Shown: positions 5,473-15,034, numbered from the stretch's first letter. The stretch: DNA of 22,900 nt from a virus (IMGVR_UViG_3300042516_002774:1-22900), one strand, 5' to 3'. The notes: a model not told the origin generated them from the sequence alone. Translations and numbers: made by a program.

Positions 5473-6927
5473 ATGACAAGCGTGAGCTACGACGATTATC
5501 CCTTTAAATTCAAGCCTTATCAGCACCAGAAAGACGCGCTCGCATCTTCTTGGAAGCACCGAGACTATGCGCTCTTTGCTGAGATGGGCACGGGCAAATC
5601 AAAAATCCTGATCGACACGCTCGCGTTTCTTTGGGACGCCGGCGAGATCGAAGCTGCCATCGTTGTGGCGCCGAAGGGCGTGTACAAAAACTGGCAGATC
5701 ACCGAACTTCCAAAGCATCTTCCTGACCACGTACCACTAGATGTTGTGGTCTGGTCCCCGAACAGCACTAAAAAGCAAGCGGCAGAATTGAAGCGCGGCC
5801 TTGATAAGGACGGAAAGTTCAAAGTCCTGATCATGAACATCGAGGCGTTCTCGACCCAGAAGGGTACGGACTACGCCATGGATTTCCTGCGCAAGCATGC
5901 CGCCCTCATGGCCATAGACGAAAGCACTACGATCAAGAATGGCCAAGCCAAGCGCACCAAGAACTGCACCCGCGCCGGGATGATTGCCAAGTACCGGCGG
6001 ATCATGACCGGCTCGCCTATCACCAAGAGCCCGATGGATCTCTACAGCCAGTGCTCCTTCTTGGACCCGCGCCTCCTCGGATTCAACTCCTTCTACTCGT
6101 TTCAAGCACGGTACTGCCGTCTGCAAAAGCGCAGCGTCGGATCGCACTCGTTCAATCAAGTCGTTGGGTATCAGAATCTGTCAGAACTTACACACAAGCT
6201 GGATAAGTTCTCGTACCGCATACTCAAGAAGGACTGCCTCGACCTGCCAGAAAAGATCTACATCAAGCGCACGGTTGAACTGACAGACGAACAAGCTCTG
6301 CTCTACGCGCGGATCAAGAAGCAAGCCATTGCAGAACTGGATGGCAAACTACTAACAGCACAGAACGTGCTGACCCAGATCCTCCGCTTGCAGCAAATCT
6401 GCTCGGGCTACTTCAAGGCGGATGACGGCACGATCATCAATATGCACAGCAACAAGTTCGATGAGTTGATGAATGTGCTGGAGGAAGTGGACGGCAAGGT
6501 GATCATCTGGGCCAACTACACCTACGATCTGGAGATGATCCGTGATCGGTTGGCCAAGGAGTACGGTGCTGATTCGGTGCGCCTCTACTACGGCGAGACG
6601 AAGGCCGAGGACCGGCAGAAGATCGTGATCGATTTCCAGAACCCAGACCACCCGCTGCGGTTCTTTGTCGGCCAACCACGGACCGGGGGCTACGGGCTCA
6701 CGCTCACCGAAGCTTCGACCATGATCTATTTCTCGAACAACTATGACCTGGAGGTAAGGCTCCAGTCAGAGGACCGCGCTCACCGCATAGGTCAGAAGAA
6801 TGCCGTGACCTATATCGACATCGTCACGGAAGGCACGGTCGATGAGAAGATTCTCAAGGCCCTCCGCGAGAAGATCAACATTGCGTCTGAAGTTCTCGCG
6901 GAAGGTTACAAGGAGTGGCTGATATGA
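5473..6927 (+). CDS. SNF2-family (SF2) DNA translocase/helicase
   Basis: 484 residues. Motifs in order: Q-like PYQHQKDAL (15-23), Walker A AEMGTGKSK (36-44), Ia VVAPKGV (64-70), Walker B variant AIDEST (147-152), III TGSPITKSP (179-187) and VI QSEDRAHRIGQ (431-441). The last is a hallmark of SNF2 proteins. Such enzymes use ATP to move on duplex DNA; phage versions have been linked to replication, recombination or remodelling of protein-DNA complexes. There is no fused nuclease, HARP or SWIM domain, so it is a bare motor. It is the only gene on the plus strand. It starts divergently from the replication operon and its TGA ends one base before the stop of the 1838-residue minus-strand gene. AGAAAGGGG supports the chosen ATG. 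Function is firm as a motor; its role in this phage is unknown. Confidence 0.93.
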   Translation: MTSVSYDDYPFKFKPYQHQKDALASSWKHRDYALFAEMGTGKSKILIDTLAFLWDAGEIEAAIVVAPKGVYKNWQITELPKHLPDHVPLDVVVWSPNSTKKQAAELKRGLDKDGKFKVLIMNIEAFSTQKGTDYAMDFLRKHAALMAIDESTTIKNGQAKRTKNCTRAGMIAKYRRIMTGSPITKSPMDLYSQCSFLDPRLLGFNSFYSFQARYCRLQKRSVGSHSFNQVVGYQNLSELTHKLDKFSYRILKKDCLDLPEKIYIKRTVELTDEQALLYARIKKQAIAELDGKLLTAQNVLTQILRLQQICSGYFKADDGTIINMHSNKFDELMNVLEEVDGKVIIWANYTYDLEMIRDRLAKEYGADSVRLYYGETKAEDRQKIVIDFQNPDHPLRFFVGQPRTGGYGLTLTEASTMIYFSNNYDLEVRLQSEDRAHRIGQKNAVTYIDIVTEGTVDEKILKALREKINIASEVLAEGYKEWLI

Positions 6928-9900
6928 CTACTTCTCGGTGTACTCGATCACGTCCGTGAGAGCCTTGCCGATCTGCCGGCGGTACTCGCGGATGGCCTGA
7001 ACCTGCTGCTCCTTCTGGTCCTGCGAGAGGTTCGCATTGTTCACAACCATGCGCTCTTGCCGGCTCAGATTGTTGAGCTGAGTGCGGAGACCGGAGATCG
7101 TGCCCTTCATTGCGAACAGGCCTTCGTTCTTCTCAATGAGATCACGAGCCTTGTCCACGGACCCTTGAGCGATGAAGGTGTTCAGAGCGGTGGTCAGACC
7201 TTGGATCTCGGCCGATAGGCGGTAGACGTCTGCCACGCCCTGCGGGTTGGTGTTCTGTTCTGTCTTCAAGAACTTCTGCACCACCGGATACTGGGTCCAG
7301 TCCTTGTCCACTCCGCGGCCGGTTGCGGCGCGGTACATCGAATCGACAATGCCGAAGATGCTCGTGCCGATCTGGCCGGTGTAGCCCTTGATCAAAGCTT
7401 CCGCTTGCACCGGTGAGATGCCGGTGGCCGACGCCACGTCCTTGACGATGGTCGATGTCGAGGATGTGTACTGTAGTTCACGCGGCAGGTTCTTCATTGC
7501 CTCGGTGACAATCGGCAGACCCGTCAGGTTCGAACGGTTCTGCACGAAGGTTTCCACGATTGGGGAGATGATCTGCGGTGTGAGCGACAGACCAAAGGTC
7601 GAGGCCAACTGCTCACCGACAAGACGAACGATGTTGCGGTTCTCGACGTTGCCGAGCATCGCTTGATAGATCACTTCCGGAACGGTCTGGAAGATGAAGC
7701 CCATTTCGAACGGCTTCGGAATCGCAAGGAACCCACTGTCCCCGAGGCCGAGGGCCTTGAGCGGAATGGGTAGTGAGCCGTAGCGCACATATTCCGGAAG
7801 CTGCTTGTACTCTTCGTCATCGCCGAACATGGCTTGAAGAGCCATCGCGACCCCGAACAGGTAGGCGCCCTTGATCCCGGTGTAGGCAATGGCCTGTGGG
7901 CCAAAGGCACGCGCCGTCACATCGAGACCCTGGATGCGGCCGTTGATGAACGGGACCATGACAGTCATGTACTTCAGCAGAGTGTTGCGACCCTGCTTGC
8001 GATAGTTGATCGCTTCCTGCGCACGGAACGCGGCCTCGTACTCGTCACCGGTCTCTTTCAAAACCTTCTCGTAAATAGCCATACGAGATGCAGCATCGGA
8101 CGCATCAGACAGTTCGCCCAAATTGTTCCAGACTTTGGAGATGATGTTCGACAGAGCTTGTCCGCTCTTCGGAACATAGACACCGCCCTTCGTCGGGTTG
8201 AAGTTCGGGTTAAGAAGCTTCGTCGCATCATCGAGCTCCGGCACAGACTTGTAGCCGCCGATCACGCCATACTGCATGAGAGCGAGAACCTTGTCGTTGT
8301 TCTCTTTCTGACGCATGTAGGTAACGACGTTGCCCATCGCACGAAGCGGGTTGAACGACACGCCACTTGTGACCCATTGCGACACGGCGTCACGAATTAC
8401 GTTCGACAGAATGTATTCCGGAGAACGCGTGACGAGTTCGCGATAGCCCGTGGTGAATGTGCCGAAGACGCCCTTAAACATATCCGGCACAGGACCGTCC
8501 GTCACAAGCAAAGCTTCTGCAACATCAGGATTGCTGAGAGCGATGCGACGCTCTTTGCCGTCAACGAAATACGCCCCTTCGATTTCTCCGGGACGGAGCA
8601 TCTTCTCTCGCTGCACGTACTGGCGCATCGCTTTTTCATCGCCGCCAAACTCGTTGTCGCGCATGGCATCCTGCTCTTCCTTCGTGAAGGAAAGCTGCCG
8701 GCCCTCACCGAGGGCTTGCGACATCGTGTAGATTTTGCGAGCGGCGATATTCTTCTGCGATGCGGACAACCAGAACTGGGTGTTCTTGAGGATCATGTCC
8801 ACAGGATCACCTTGCAGGAGTTCTGTTCCGCCCTGCGCCTGCATAATCTTCGACGGAGACAGCAAGCCCTTTGAGTTGATAGGACCTGTGTAGCGACCGG
8901 AGTCGTCAACGAAACGGTAGAACGGGAAGTAGTCCATGTACTTCAGAAGTTCTGCCGCATCTTTCTCGGCGAGGCGCCCACTGTCCACGGCGAGCTTAAT
9001 GACGGCCTTGTTGAATTCTTGATACTGGTTGTAGGCGTTGACGATGTCAGGATCCTGGCCATGCAGATCGACAATCGCTTGCGCTTCTGCCGGGGTTAGT
9101 TGGAACTCCAGACCCTTTTCTTGATACGATCCAAGAACGCGACGGGCAACAGCATACTCCGCCCAGTTCATGAGCTTGCCAGACTTCTGCAAGTCTTTGA
9201 GGAATGTCAGACCCCCGCCCTTGCCTTCGATCTTGATGATCCCATCAAGCGGGTTGTTCGGATCCTGGGACACATAGACTGGGACGCCACCTTGGAAGAG
9301 GAGCGTGTTTAGTTTTGCAAGCGTGTTCTCGCGGTCGAGCATCGAAGCATGCGCAGAGTTGCGTGCTGCAATCGACATGCGTTGATCGTAAGCAGCGGCT
9401 GTCTCGATGCCGAGCTTCTTCATCGCCGCAACGAAGCGATCATCGAGGCGCTTCAGATAAATGTAGCGATCAACCACCTCGCGGCTGAACGCATCGGACA
9501 GGGCTTTCCACCCGCCCTCTTTGTACATCTCCTGAACACGATCCACGAACTTGCGGAACGCGCCACGCTGATCTGGGGTGGCCGCAAAGATTTTTGCGCG
9601 AGCTGCATCGACGTCGATAGCGGGGGCTTCTTCACCAAACTGGAGAGGACGCTGACCTTCCGGATATGTCCACGTACCCTTTTTAGTCTTGGTCTTCTTC
9701 TTTGGCTTGCCCTGCGTATAAGAGCCGGCTGGTGCATAATCGATGATGTCAGGCCCACGGACCACGTCTTGTACAGCGCTGACTTCAGCCTGCTTTCCAT
9801 AGACGGATTCCATGTACTTTTCGAACTCGCCCTTGCGAGAAGGAATGCCAAGGACCTTGGCGATCTCTTCGTAGAGCTTGCGAAGACGATCAAAGATAGC

Positions 9901-12444
9901 CTTCTGAAACTTCTCGAATGTGGTCTTTGGAACAAGGCCCTTGGCTTCTTTCGCAAGCCACGCCGCACCCTGCTCGGCAACCCATTCTGTGAAGCTGCGG
10001 TAGTAGTCGTCCCGGAGCTGCCCCGATGTATAGGACTGGAGCACGCCTTGAGGAAGGACCTTCGACTTCGAAGACACGTATTGCTGATACGTGTTCATGT
10101 CGATACCGGAAGCAGACAGCAGATCCGTCAAGAGCTTCGGGTCTGACCCAGCTCGACCGGTTGAAAGAGAAAGCACGACAGCGGCACGACGAGCAGCGTT
10201 CGGGTTGCGGCTGCGAACATATTGCTTGACGATCTCGGACAAGACGTTCGGCGGGGCCTTCAGCAGATACACTTGTTCGATAGCGTGAGACAGTTCGTGG
10301 AACATGGTGTGGAGCATCTTTGTCTGACGCTCTGGACCACCTCCAAATTCAATTGCCAAGACGCCGGGGTTGATTGCGATCTCGACTTTTTTCGGAGACA
10401 CAATCAAGGAGGATCCGCGGGCGCTCCCCGAATCGGCCTTCAGGAAAAGTTCCATGCCGGGGAACATGCGGGCATGAAGCTCTTGGAAAAATCTCACAGA
10501 GCCGGGAAGAACTCTCTCAAGAGTGTCGTAGCTACTTTTTGAGACGAGGATCTTCGATGAGGCCTGACCAGGAGCTTGTGTCAGAATCTGAAAGGCTGAT
10601 CCAATGTCCGTGGTCTTTGTCTTCGATTGCTGCTGCGCAAAAGGAATGGCGCCCGGAGTCGTTCCGGGTTCGGCCCCTGTGCCAAGTGCCATGGGCTCCG
10701 TTGATGATGGAGCCGGTGCCGGCGTCGTAGGCGCAGGTGTCGGTGCGACCGGAGCCGCAGGAGCGGGAGCGGGAGCCGGTGCCGGTGCAGCAGGAGGGGT
10801 TGCGATTGTGCCCGGAGTAAAGCGAGCGACAGGAAGAACACCGGACCGAGGTCCAGTCTTCATTGCGGTCTGAACCTGCTGCTTTAGCTGAGCGCGGAAG
10901 TCCGTCCCATAGCTCTCGATCTCTTGATCAGACAGACCAAGATCGCGCAGCCACTGACGATACAAAAGATCCTTTGAGGTCGGCGTCTTCTTTGTCGCTT
11001 GGAACAGGGCGCGTTCAATGTCGGTCGGGAACGTCAGCGTGTACTTCGCCTGATTCCCATAGGAATAGGACGGCTTTCCAAGCTGGAGATTCTTGGGAAG
11101 CGAGGGGGGATTCGGATCTGTGAAAACGGCCGCGCCCAATACGGCAGGTTTGGGTGCTGGCGCAGGGGTCGGTTCAGGGCCCGCCGTGGGAGCCGGTGCG
11201 GGCGCCGGAGCAACAACGGGTTCCGGTTCCGTCGGAGGAGTGACCTTCGGAGCGGGAGCAAGAGGTTCTGGACCTTGGACCGTGGGCGGTGGTTCAACGC
11301 CGGGGGCTGGTGCGGGAGCGGGCTCCGGCTCAACGCCCGTTGTCGGTGCAATAACGGGCTCAGGCCCCGCCGTTGGGGCAGGGGTGACGATGGGCTCAAC
11401 GCCGGCTGCGGGCGGAGGCTCGCCTCCCGGAGGAGGTTCAGTCCCAACCGGGGGTTCGCCACCGGGAGTGGGGACTTGCTGTGTGGGTTCTGGTTCAGCC
11501 CCCGGAGCCGGAGGTGCAGCAGGGCGACGGAACGAGACTGCCCCTGCCGTACCGCCCAAGACGCCGCCGAGAAGACCGCCGGCAATCGCCGCGTCCTTCA
11601 GTTCCTTCTGGACCTCGGGGCCAAACTCCGAAATCTTTGCCGGATTAGCCTGCAAGATTTCGAGAGCCTGCTGACCGCTTTCGGTCAGGGCTTCCGTCGC
11701 GCCCGACTCGACACCGCGACGGACGAATGCGCCGAACCGGCTTCCGGCTTGTGCCGGGGAGAGACCGGGAACGCCACGAAGAATCGTAGCCAAGGACAGC
11801 GTATCGAGAGCCGACTGAGCCAGAGCCGCGCCGCCCGCTGTAGCAAGAGAGGTCTCCTCAAACGGAGTGCCTTCTTCCATCTGCCGTTGGATGTTGTAGC
11901 CGGTGAACGCCCCTGTACCCACCGCCGTCGAACCAGCAGCCGCCGCTGCTGCCGGCGAAAGGCCGCGTGCCGCAGCAAGGCCAACAGCGCCAGCAGCGCC
12001 GCGCAAAGCAAGACCGCCGATGCCGCCGCCCACTTGCAAAAGCATCTGAGGGGCGGACTCACCGAAGCGTTCATAGAGGTAACGGCCGAACTTGTATGCG
12101 CTGTCTACGTCTTCAAAGCTGCGGGTCTCGGGCTGATAGCGAGCAGCAACGTCAGCCTGCCGCTCTTCTGCTCGACCCAAATATTCCCGCGCCGTTTCTT
12201 CTGCACCAAGGGCTTGGGCGCCACGAGCAACGACTGTTTCGGCAGCGCCTTTCAGGCCTTCGATACCGGCAGCAAAAGGAGAGATCCGTGGACCACGGCC
12301 CTTTAGCTCAAGCGCAAAGTCGGCTTTGTCTATGCCGGAATCCTGACCGCCATACCGCTGCCAGAGAGTATCTGTGAGCTTCGCATCATCGAGTTCGCGA
12401 AACTCCGGAAAGGTTTCGCGGTATTGCTGAAGAAGATTAGCCAC
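6928..12444 (-). CDS. Giant polyvalent internal virion / DNA-ejection-like protein with HExxH peptidase motif
   Basis: 1838 residues from a GTG at 12444 with GAGGAG 6 nt upstream. The N-terminus (LLQQYRETFPEFRELDDAKL) resembles the leading segment of phage internal virion proteins. An Ala/Gly-rich hydrophobic segment follows (~130-190), which could insert in a membrane. Pro/Ala/Glu linkers lie at ~308-460 and ~545-600. HELSH at 716-720 in a zinc-metallopeptidase context has a likely third ligand, E820, in SFTEWVAEQ, followed by a helix LRKLYEEIAKVLG. The C-terminal third has TRSPEYILSNVIRDAVSQWV and, near 1490, MVPFINGRIQGLD. These match the LPD38 pattern of large polyvalent proteins. Such proteins are packed in the capsid and injected with DNA. 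It closes the structural operon and is preceded by three other ejection-like genes. The peptidase may cut the host envelope or process virion proteins; that is inference. Confidence 0.85.
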   Translation of the reverse strand: MANLLQQYRETFPEFRELDDAKLTDTLWQRYGGQDSGIDKADFALELKGRGPRISPFAAGIEGLKGAAETVVARGAQALGAEETAREYLGRAEERQADVAARYQPETRSFEDVDSAYKFGRYLYERFGESAPQMLLQVGGGIGGLALRGAAGAVGLAAARGLSPAAAAAAGSTAVGTGAFTGYNIQRQMEEGTPFEETSLATAGGAALAQSALDTLSLATILRGVPGLSPAQAGSRFGAFVRRGVESGATEALTESGQQALEILQANPAKISEFGPEVQKELKDAAIAGGLLGGVLGGTAGAVSFRRPAAPPAPGAEPEPTQQVPTPGGEPPVGTEPPPGGEPPPAAGVEPIVTPAPTAGPEPVIAPTTGVEPEPAPAPAPGVEPPPTVQGPEPLAPAPKVTPPTEPEPVVAPAPAPAPTAGPEPTPAPAPKPAVLGAAVFTDPNPPSLPKNLQLGKPSYSYGNQAKYTLTFPTDIERALFQATKKTPTSKDLLYRQWLRDLGLSDQEIESYGTDFRAQLKQQVQTAMKTGPRSGVLPVARFTPGTIATPPAAPAPAPAPAPAAPVAPTPAPTTPAPAPSSTEPMALGTGAEPGTTPGAIPFAQQQSKTKTTDIGSAFQILTQAPGQASSKILVSKSSYDTLERVLPGSVRFFQELHARMFPGMELFLKADSGSARGSSLIVSPKKVEIAINPGVLAIEFGGGPERQTKMLHTMFHELSHAIEQVYLLKAPPNVLSEIVKQYVRSRNPNAARRAAVVLSLSTGRAGSDPKLLTDLLSASGIDMNTYQQYVSSKSKVLPQGVLQSYTSGQLRDDYYRSFTEWVAEQGAAWLAKEAKGLVPKTTFEKFQKAIFDRLRKLYEEIAKVLGIPSRKGEFEKYMESVYGKQAEVSAVQDVVRGPDIIDYAPAGSYTQGKPKKKTKTKKGTWTYPEGQRPLQFGEEAPAIDVDAARAKIFAATPDQRGAFRKFVDRVQEMYKEGGWKALSDAFSREVVDRYIYLKRLDDRFVAAMKKLGIETAAAYDQRMSIAARNSAHASMLDRENTLAKLNTLLFQGGVPVYVSQDPNNPLDGIIKIEGKGGGLTFLKDLQKSGKLMNWAEYAVARRVLGSYQEKGLEFQLTPAEAQAIVDLHGQDPDIVNAYNQYQEFNKAVIKLAVDSGRLAEKDAAELLKYMDYFPFYRFVDDSGRYTGPINSKGLLSPSKIMQAQGGTELLQGDPVDMILKNTQFWLSASQKNIAARKIYTMSQALGEGRQLSFTKEEQDAMRDNEFGGDEKAMRQYVQREKMLRPGEIEGAYFVDGKERRIALSNPDVAEALLVTDGPVPDMFKGVFGTFTTGYRELVTRSPEYILSNVIRDAVSQWVTSGVSFNPLRAMGNVVTYMRQKENNDKVLALMQYGVIGGYKSVPELDDATKLLNPNFNPTKGGVYVPKSGQALSNIISKVWNNLGELSDASDAASRMAIYEKVLKETGDEYEAAFRAQEAINYRKQGRNTLLKYMTVMVPFINGRIQGLDVTARAFGPQAIAYTGIKGAYLFGVAMALQAMFGDDEEYKQLPEYVRYGSLPIPLKALGLGDSGFLAIPKPFEMGFIFQTVPEVIYQAMLGNVENRNIVRLVGEQLASTFGLSLTPQIISPIVETFVQNRSNLTGLPIVTEAMKNLPRELQYTSSTSTIVKDVASATGISPVQAEALIKGYTGQIGTSIFGIVDSMYRAATGRGVDKDWTQYPVVQKFLKTEQNTNPQGVADVYRLSAEIQGLTTALNTFIAQGSVDKARDLIEKNEGLFAMKGTISGLRTQLNNLSRQERMVVNNANLSQDQKEQQVQAIREYRRQIGKALTDVIEYTEK
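10285..10299 (-). other. HExxH zinc-binding motif of the giant protein
   Basis: This codes for HELSH, residues 716-720, inside MLHTMFHELSHAIEQVY, the classic metallopeptidase helix with two His ligands and a catalytic Glu. The flanking hydrophobic residues fit the active helix. A candidate third ligand, E820, is encoded at 9985-9987. Confidence 0.7.
11150..11520 (-). repeat. Low-complexity Pro/Ala/Glu/Gly linker coding tract
   Basis: This stretch of the giant gene encodes irregular repeats such as AGPEPVIAP, GVEPEPAPAP and PGGEPP. A second, shorter tract at about 10640-10800 encodes alternating AP and TP. They separate the N-terminal membrane-like domain from the peptidase domain and probably form extended flexible linkers. 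The GC-rich repeats also create long false open frames on the other strand. Confidence 0.75.
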
Positions 12445-12447
12445 CGA

Positions 12448-13980
12448 TTACTCCTCGGCAGAAGAGGGTCCTGTTTCTCGCGGACTACCATACACGCCAG
12501 CGTTAAAAGCCGAAAGCTCATCACGGTAGCGCCGCTGAAATTCCTTCTGGAGGAACAGCTCCTGAGCGGCTTGTTTCGCCGGATCGGACATCTTCATATA
12601 CTTGAGCTGGCCCGCCGGTGACGAGATCTCATCCTTCCAAGCTTTCTGCGCAGCATCTTGGGCACGCTGTCGTGCGACCTGCTGCTGCGCGACGAGGCGA
12701 GCTTGGTCCATGGCGGGACGGTTCTGCCAATACGCGGCCTGCGCTTGGAGTAGCGGAGCCTGCAAGTTTTGACGGCGGACTTGGAGCTGATACTCGCGCT
12801 CTGCAAGATCACGACGCGTGGCAGCGTCTTCGTCTTTACGGCGCTGCTGCTCAAGGGCCATAAAGGACCCAAGACCAGCCTGACCACCTTGACCAATATT
12901 GGTGATGGCGTTCGGGCTGCGGCCACCGGCAATCGCAAGACCGGCCTGCATCAAGGCGAGCCACACATTTTCTTGGCGAGCGGCTGCGGCCTTAGCTTCG
13001 CGCTCTGATTTAATGTCGCTCAGGTCGCTAGACTTCCTATCTCCGGGAGGCGGAGGCGGGGGCGGCGCATCCTTCTTTTTAATTGGAGCCATCTTCCCGC
13101 CCATGATTCCGCCGGTGTCTCCAGCCGGAGATCCGCTTTCTGCGGAAGGTGTATACCGCGGTTCCTCAATAACCGGGGCAGATCCTCCCGGAAGCAGTGG
13201 GCCTGTTTCAGCACCACGCGTTTCATACGCGGTGTCTGTCAACTTCTTCAGTGCGTCGCGGCCTTTTTGATAAAGGGCAGGGTCGTTTAAAATCCGACCT
13301 TGCGTCATGAGATCCATAGCCTCTTGTCCCTCCGGGCTGCGGAAGACATCATTCTGGGCTTGGTTTCTCTTCTGCACAGCCTCCTCTTCCGCGGCTAGGC
13401 GTTGCTGCTCAGCAGATCTACGGGCAGCGAGCCTTGAGGCTAAGCTGTCTTGCTGTGGAGTTGTGGCGGGTGCTGTGGCAGGGGCCATAGCTGTCAAAGA
13501 GGAAGAGCGGAACTCTGGGTTATCCATGGCGGGAGACCCGATGGTACCGCCAGAAACTTCCGGGTTTGCCCCACGGGGGAAAAGCTGTGACCAACCCGTA
13601 ATCCGAGACCCCCAGCCGGAAAGCGGTTGAGCTTGCACAATGCCGCCTTCTTGGAAGCGGGGGAGCATGCCCATCTGAGCCATCTGCTGCATCTGCGCCG
13701 CTTGCATCTGCTGCGGATTTGGCTGCTGCACCATGCCCATGGTCGCCGGAGGACGGAACATCTGCGGGCGCTCGCCTTCAGCGAAGCCCCGGAACTCCTC
13801 GCGATTCTGTTCAAGAAGCATCTGCGCCAAGCGCTCGCGCTCAGCGCGGTCGTCTTTTACCTCGCCGCCTTCAGCATAACCGGGGACCTCGTCCTCCAGC
13901 ATGGCTGTAATGCCAACGCCCCGAGCCGAACGCTTCGGGGCCTTCTTCTTGAACATGCTGCGAGAAAGGACGCGGCTCAT
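12448..13980 (-). CDS. Probable internal virion protein with GG-motif and Gln/Met-rich N-terminus
   Basis: 510 residues from the ATG at 13980, with GAGG 6 nt upstream. The N-terminus is basic (FKKKAPKRSARG). Next come GYAEGGEV (34-41), a degenerate FAEGE (66-70), a Gln/Met-rich stretch (~82-106) and RFQEGGIV (108-115). The same [FY]xxGG[ILE]V signature recurs in the 517-residue protein two genes upstream. The middle is disordered and Pro/Ser-rich with a run of eight prolines. The C-terminal half is rich in Ala, Gln and Arg helices, as in internal core proteins. Its stop lies 3 nt before the GTG of the giant gene, within its ribosome binding site. No enzyme motif seen. Assignment to the ejection set rests on composition, shared motif and position. 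Confidence 0.75.
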   Translation of the reverse strand: MSRVLSRSMFKKKAPKRSARGVGITAMLEDEVPGYAEGGEVKDDRAERERLAQMLLEQNREEFRGFAEGERPQMFRPPATMGMVQQPNPQQMQAAQMQQMAQMGMLPRFQEGGIVQAQPLSGWGSRITGWSQLFPRGANPEVSGGTIGSPAMDNPEFRSSSLTAMAPATAPATTPQQDSLASRLAARRSAEQQRLAAEEEAVQKRNQAQNDVFRSPEGQEAMDLMTQGRILNDPALYQKGRDALKKLTDTAYETRGAETGPLLPGGSAPVIEEPRYTPSAESGSPAGDTGGIMGGKMAPIKKKDAPPPPPPPGDRKSSDLSDIKSEREAKAAAARQENVWLALMQAGLAIAGGRSPNAITNIGQGGQAGLGSFMALEQQRRKDEDAATRRDLAEREYQLQVRRQNLQAPLLQAQAAYWQNRPAMDQARLVAQQQVARQRAQDAAQKAWKDEISSPAGQLKYMKMSDPAKQAAQELFLQKEFQRRYRDELSAFNAGVYGSPRETGPSSAEE

Positions 13981-13987
13981 TGAAGCC

Positions 13988-15031
13988 TCACTTATTGCCT
14001 AAGAGGTTATATGCCGACAGACCAGCGATGCCCAGACCCGTTGCCTGTGACACCAAGGACGGCGACGGGGCCGTTGCTTGCGAGATCGTCTGCTGAGAAG
14101 ACGGCGCACCCTTGTAGATGTCGGACAGGAAGGAGATGCGCTGGAACGGCTCGTACTGCGCCTGAAGGCTGGTCTGACGCGCCGCATCGAGGACCTTCTG
14201 CTGGTAGTTCTGCAACTGACCGCCGAGGTTGTACATGAAGGACACGTCGCCCTGGCCAAGGCCCGAGGTCATTTGACCAAGGTTCGCGGTCTGCTGACCA
14301 ATGCCTGCGATACCGCCGGCACCTGCCTGCTGCAACTGGCCGGCCGAGACCGCGGCCTGACCAAGCTGCTGACCCGCGCCAAGGGCCATGTTGCCTGCCT
14401 GCTGCAAACGAGCCTGCTGATTTTGGAAGGCATTCATCGCCGCCTGCTGGGCCTGCTGATAGTTGGTCGAGTAGTCCTGCGCTGCGGTGCGAGCCTGCTG
14501 CTCAAGCACGTTGCGCTGAAGTTCCGAACGCTGAATGCCTTCACGGCTTCCGCCGAAGGCTCCCGACCGAACGGCCTGTGCCGCAAGTCCAGTCTGGGCA
14601 ATGCGACCCTGACGTGCGATCTCGCCCAACGTGGCTTGCGTTGCCGCCTGCTGATAGGGGTTCATGTAATCATAGGCAGCGTTGGGGTTGTATCCCTGTG
14701 CCCCGGCAAAGCCGGCAGCGGTGCCTACGTCCGCAGCCCCGCCAACAGCGCCTATGGCCATGCGACCGTACTCGGGAAGACCGGCATAAAGACCACCGGC
14801 CTGCTGATACGCGGTTCCCGCCTGTTCCAAGAAGGGCTTGTACGAGCCGATGCCCTGCTGCGCCATAACAAGCGCTTGCTGCTGCTCCGGAGCAAGGCCG
14901 GCAATTTGATAGGCCGGGAGACTTACGGGGACGCCAGCGCGTTCGCGGGCAAGCTGAAGTAGACCGAGCTTATAGGCTTCGATCTCCGGGGCTTCGCGAA
15001 CAATCTGTTCTTGAATGGTTGTCTCGGCCAT
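13988..15031 (-). CDS. Gln/Ala-rich probable internal virion (ejection) protein
   Basis: 347 residues from the ATG at 15031, with GAGGG upstream that overlaps the end of the preceding gene. The chain is dominated by Ala, Gln and Gly. Helical stretches (QQAQQAAMNAFQNQQARLQQ, ~200-220) suggest a long helical bundle. A recognisable block, IARQGRIAQTGLAAQAVRSGAFGGSREGI, lies at ~137-165. I know similar sequences from phage structural clusters. It ends with a short hydrophobic segment, GLGIAGLSAYNLLG. No catalytic motif or signal peptide. Placed between two other ejection-like genes with 3-7 nt gaps, it fits the size and character of P22 gp20/gp7- or T7 gp14/gp15-type proteins, but no direct homology is claimed. 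Confidence 0.75.
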   Translation of the reverse strand: MAETTIQEQIVREAPEIEAYKLGLLQLARERAGVPVSLPAYQIAGLAPEQQQALVMAQQGIGSYKPFLEQAGTAYQQAGGLYAGLPEYGRMAIGAVGGAADVGTAAGFAGAQGYNPNAAYDYMNPYQQAATQATLGEIARQGRIAQTGLAAQAVRSGAFGGSREGIQRSELQRNVLEQQARTAAQDYSTNYQQAQQAAMNAFQNQQARLQQAGNMALGAGQQLGQAAVSAGQLQQAGAGGIAGIGQQTANLGQMTSGLGQGDVSFMYNLGGQLQNYQQKVLDAARQTSLQAQYEPFQRISFLSDIYKGAPSSQQTISQATAPSPSLVSQATGLGIAGLSAYNLLGNK

Positions 15032-15034
15032 GCG

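Noticed and set aside
7834-8874. 346-codon plus-strand open frame
   Set aside because: Antisense to the well-supported LPD38-like region. Composition (His/Arg/Leu-rich) is that of a shadow frame.
10999-12306. 435-codon open frame on the plus strand opposite the giant gene
   Set aside because: It is Arg/Gly-rich, antisense to the Pro/Ala-rich coding tract, with no motif or ribosome binding site. GC-rich repeats remove stop codons from the opposite strand.
14078-14962. 294-codon plus-strand frame opposite the Gln/Ala-rich gene
   Set aside because: Leu/Arg-rich antisense shadow; the minus-strand gene is coupled to its neighbours and has a ribosome binding site.
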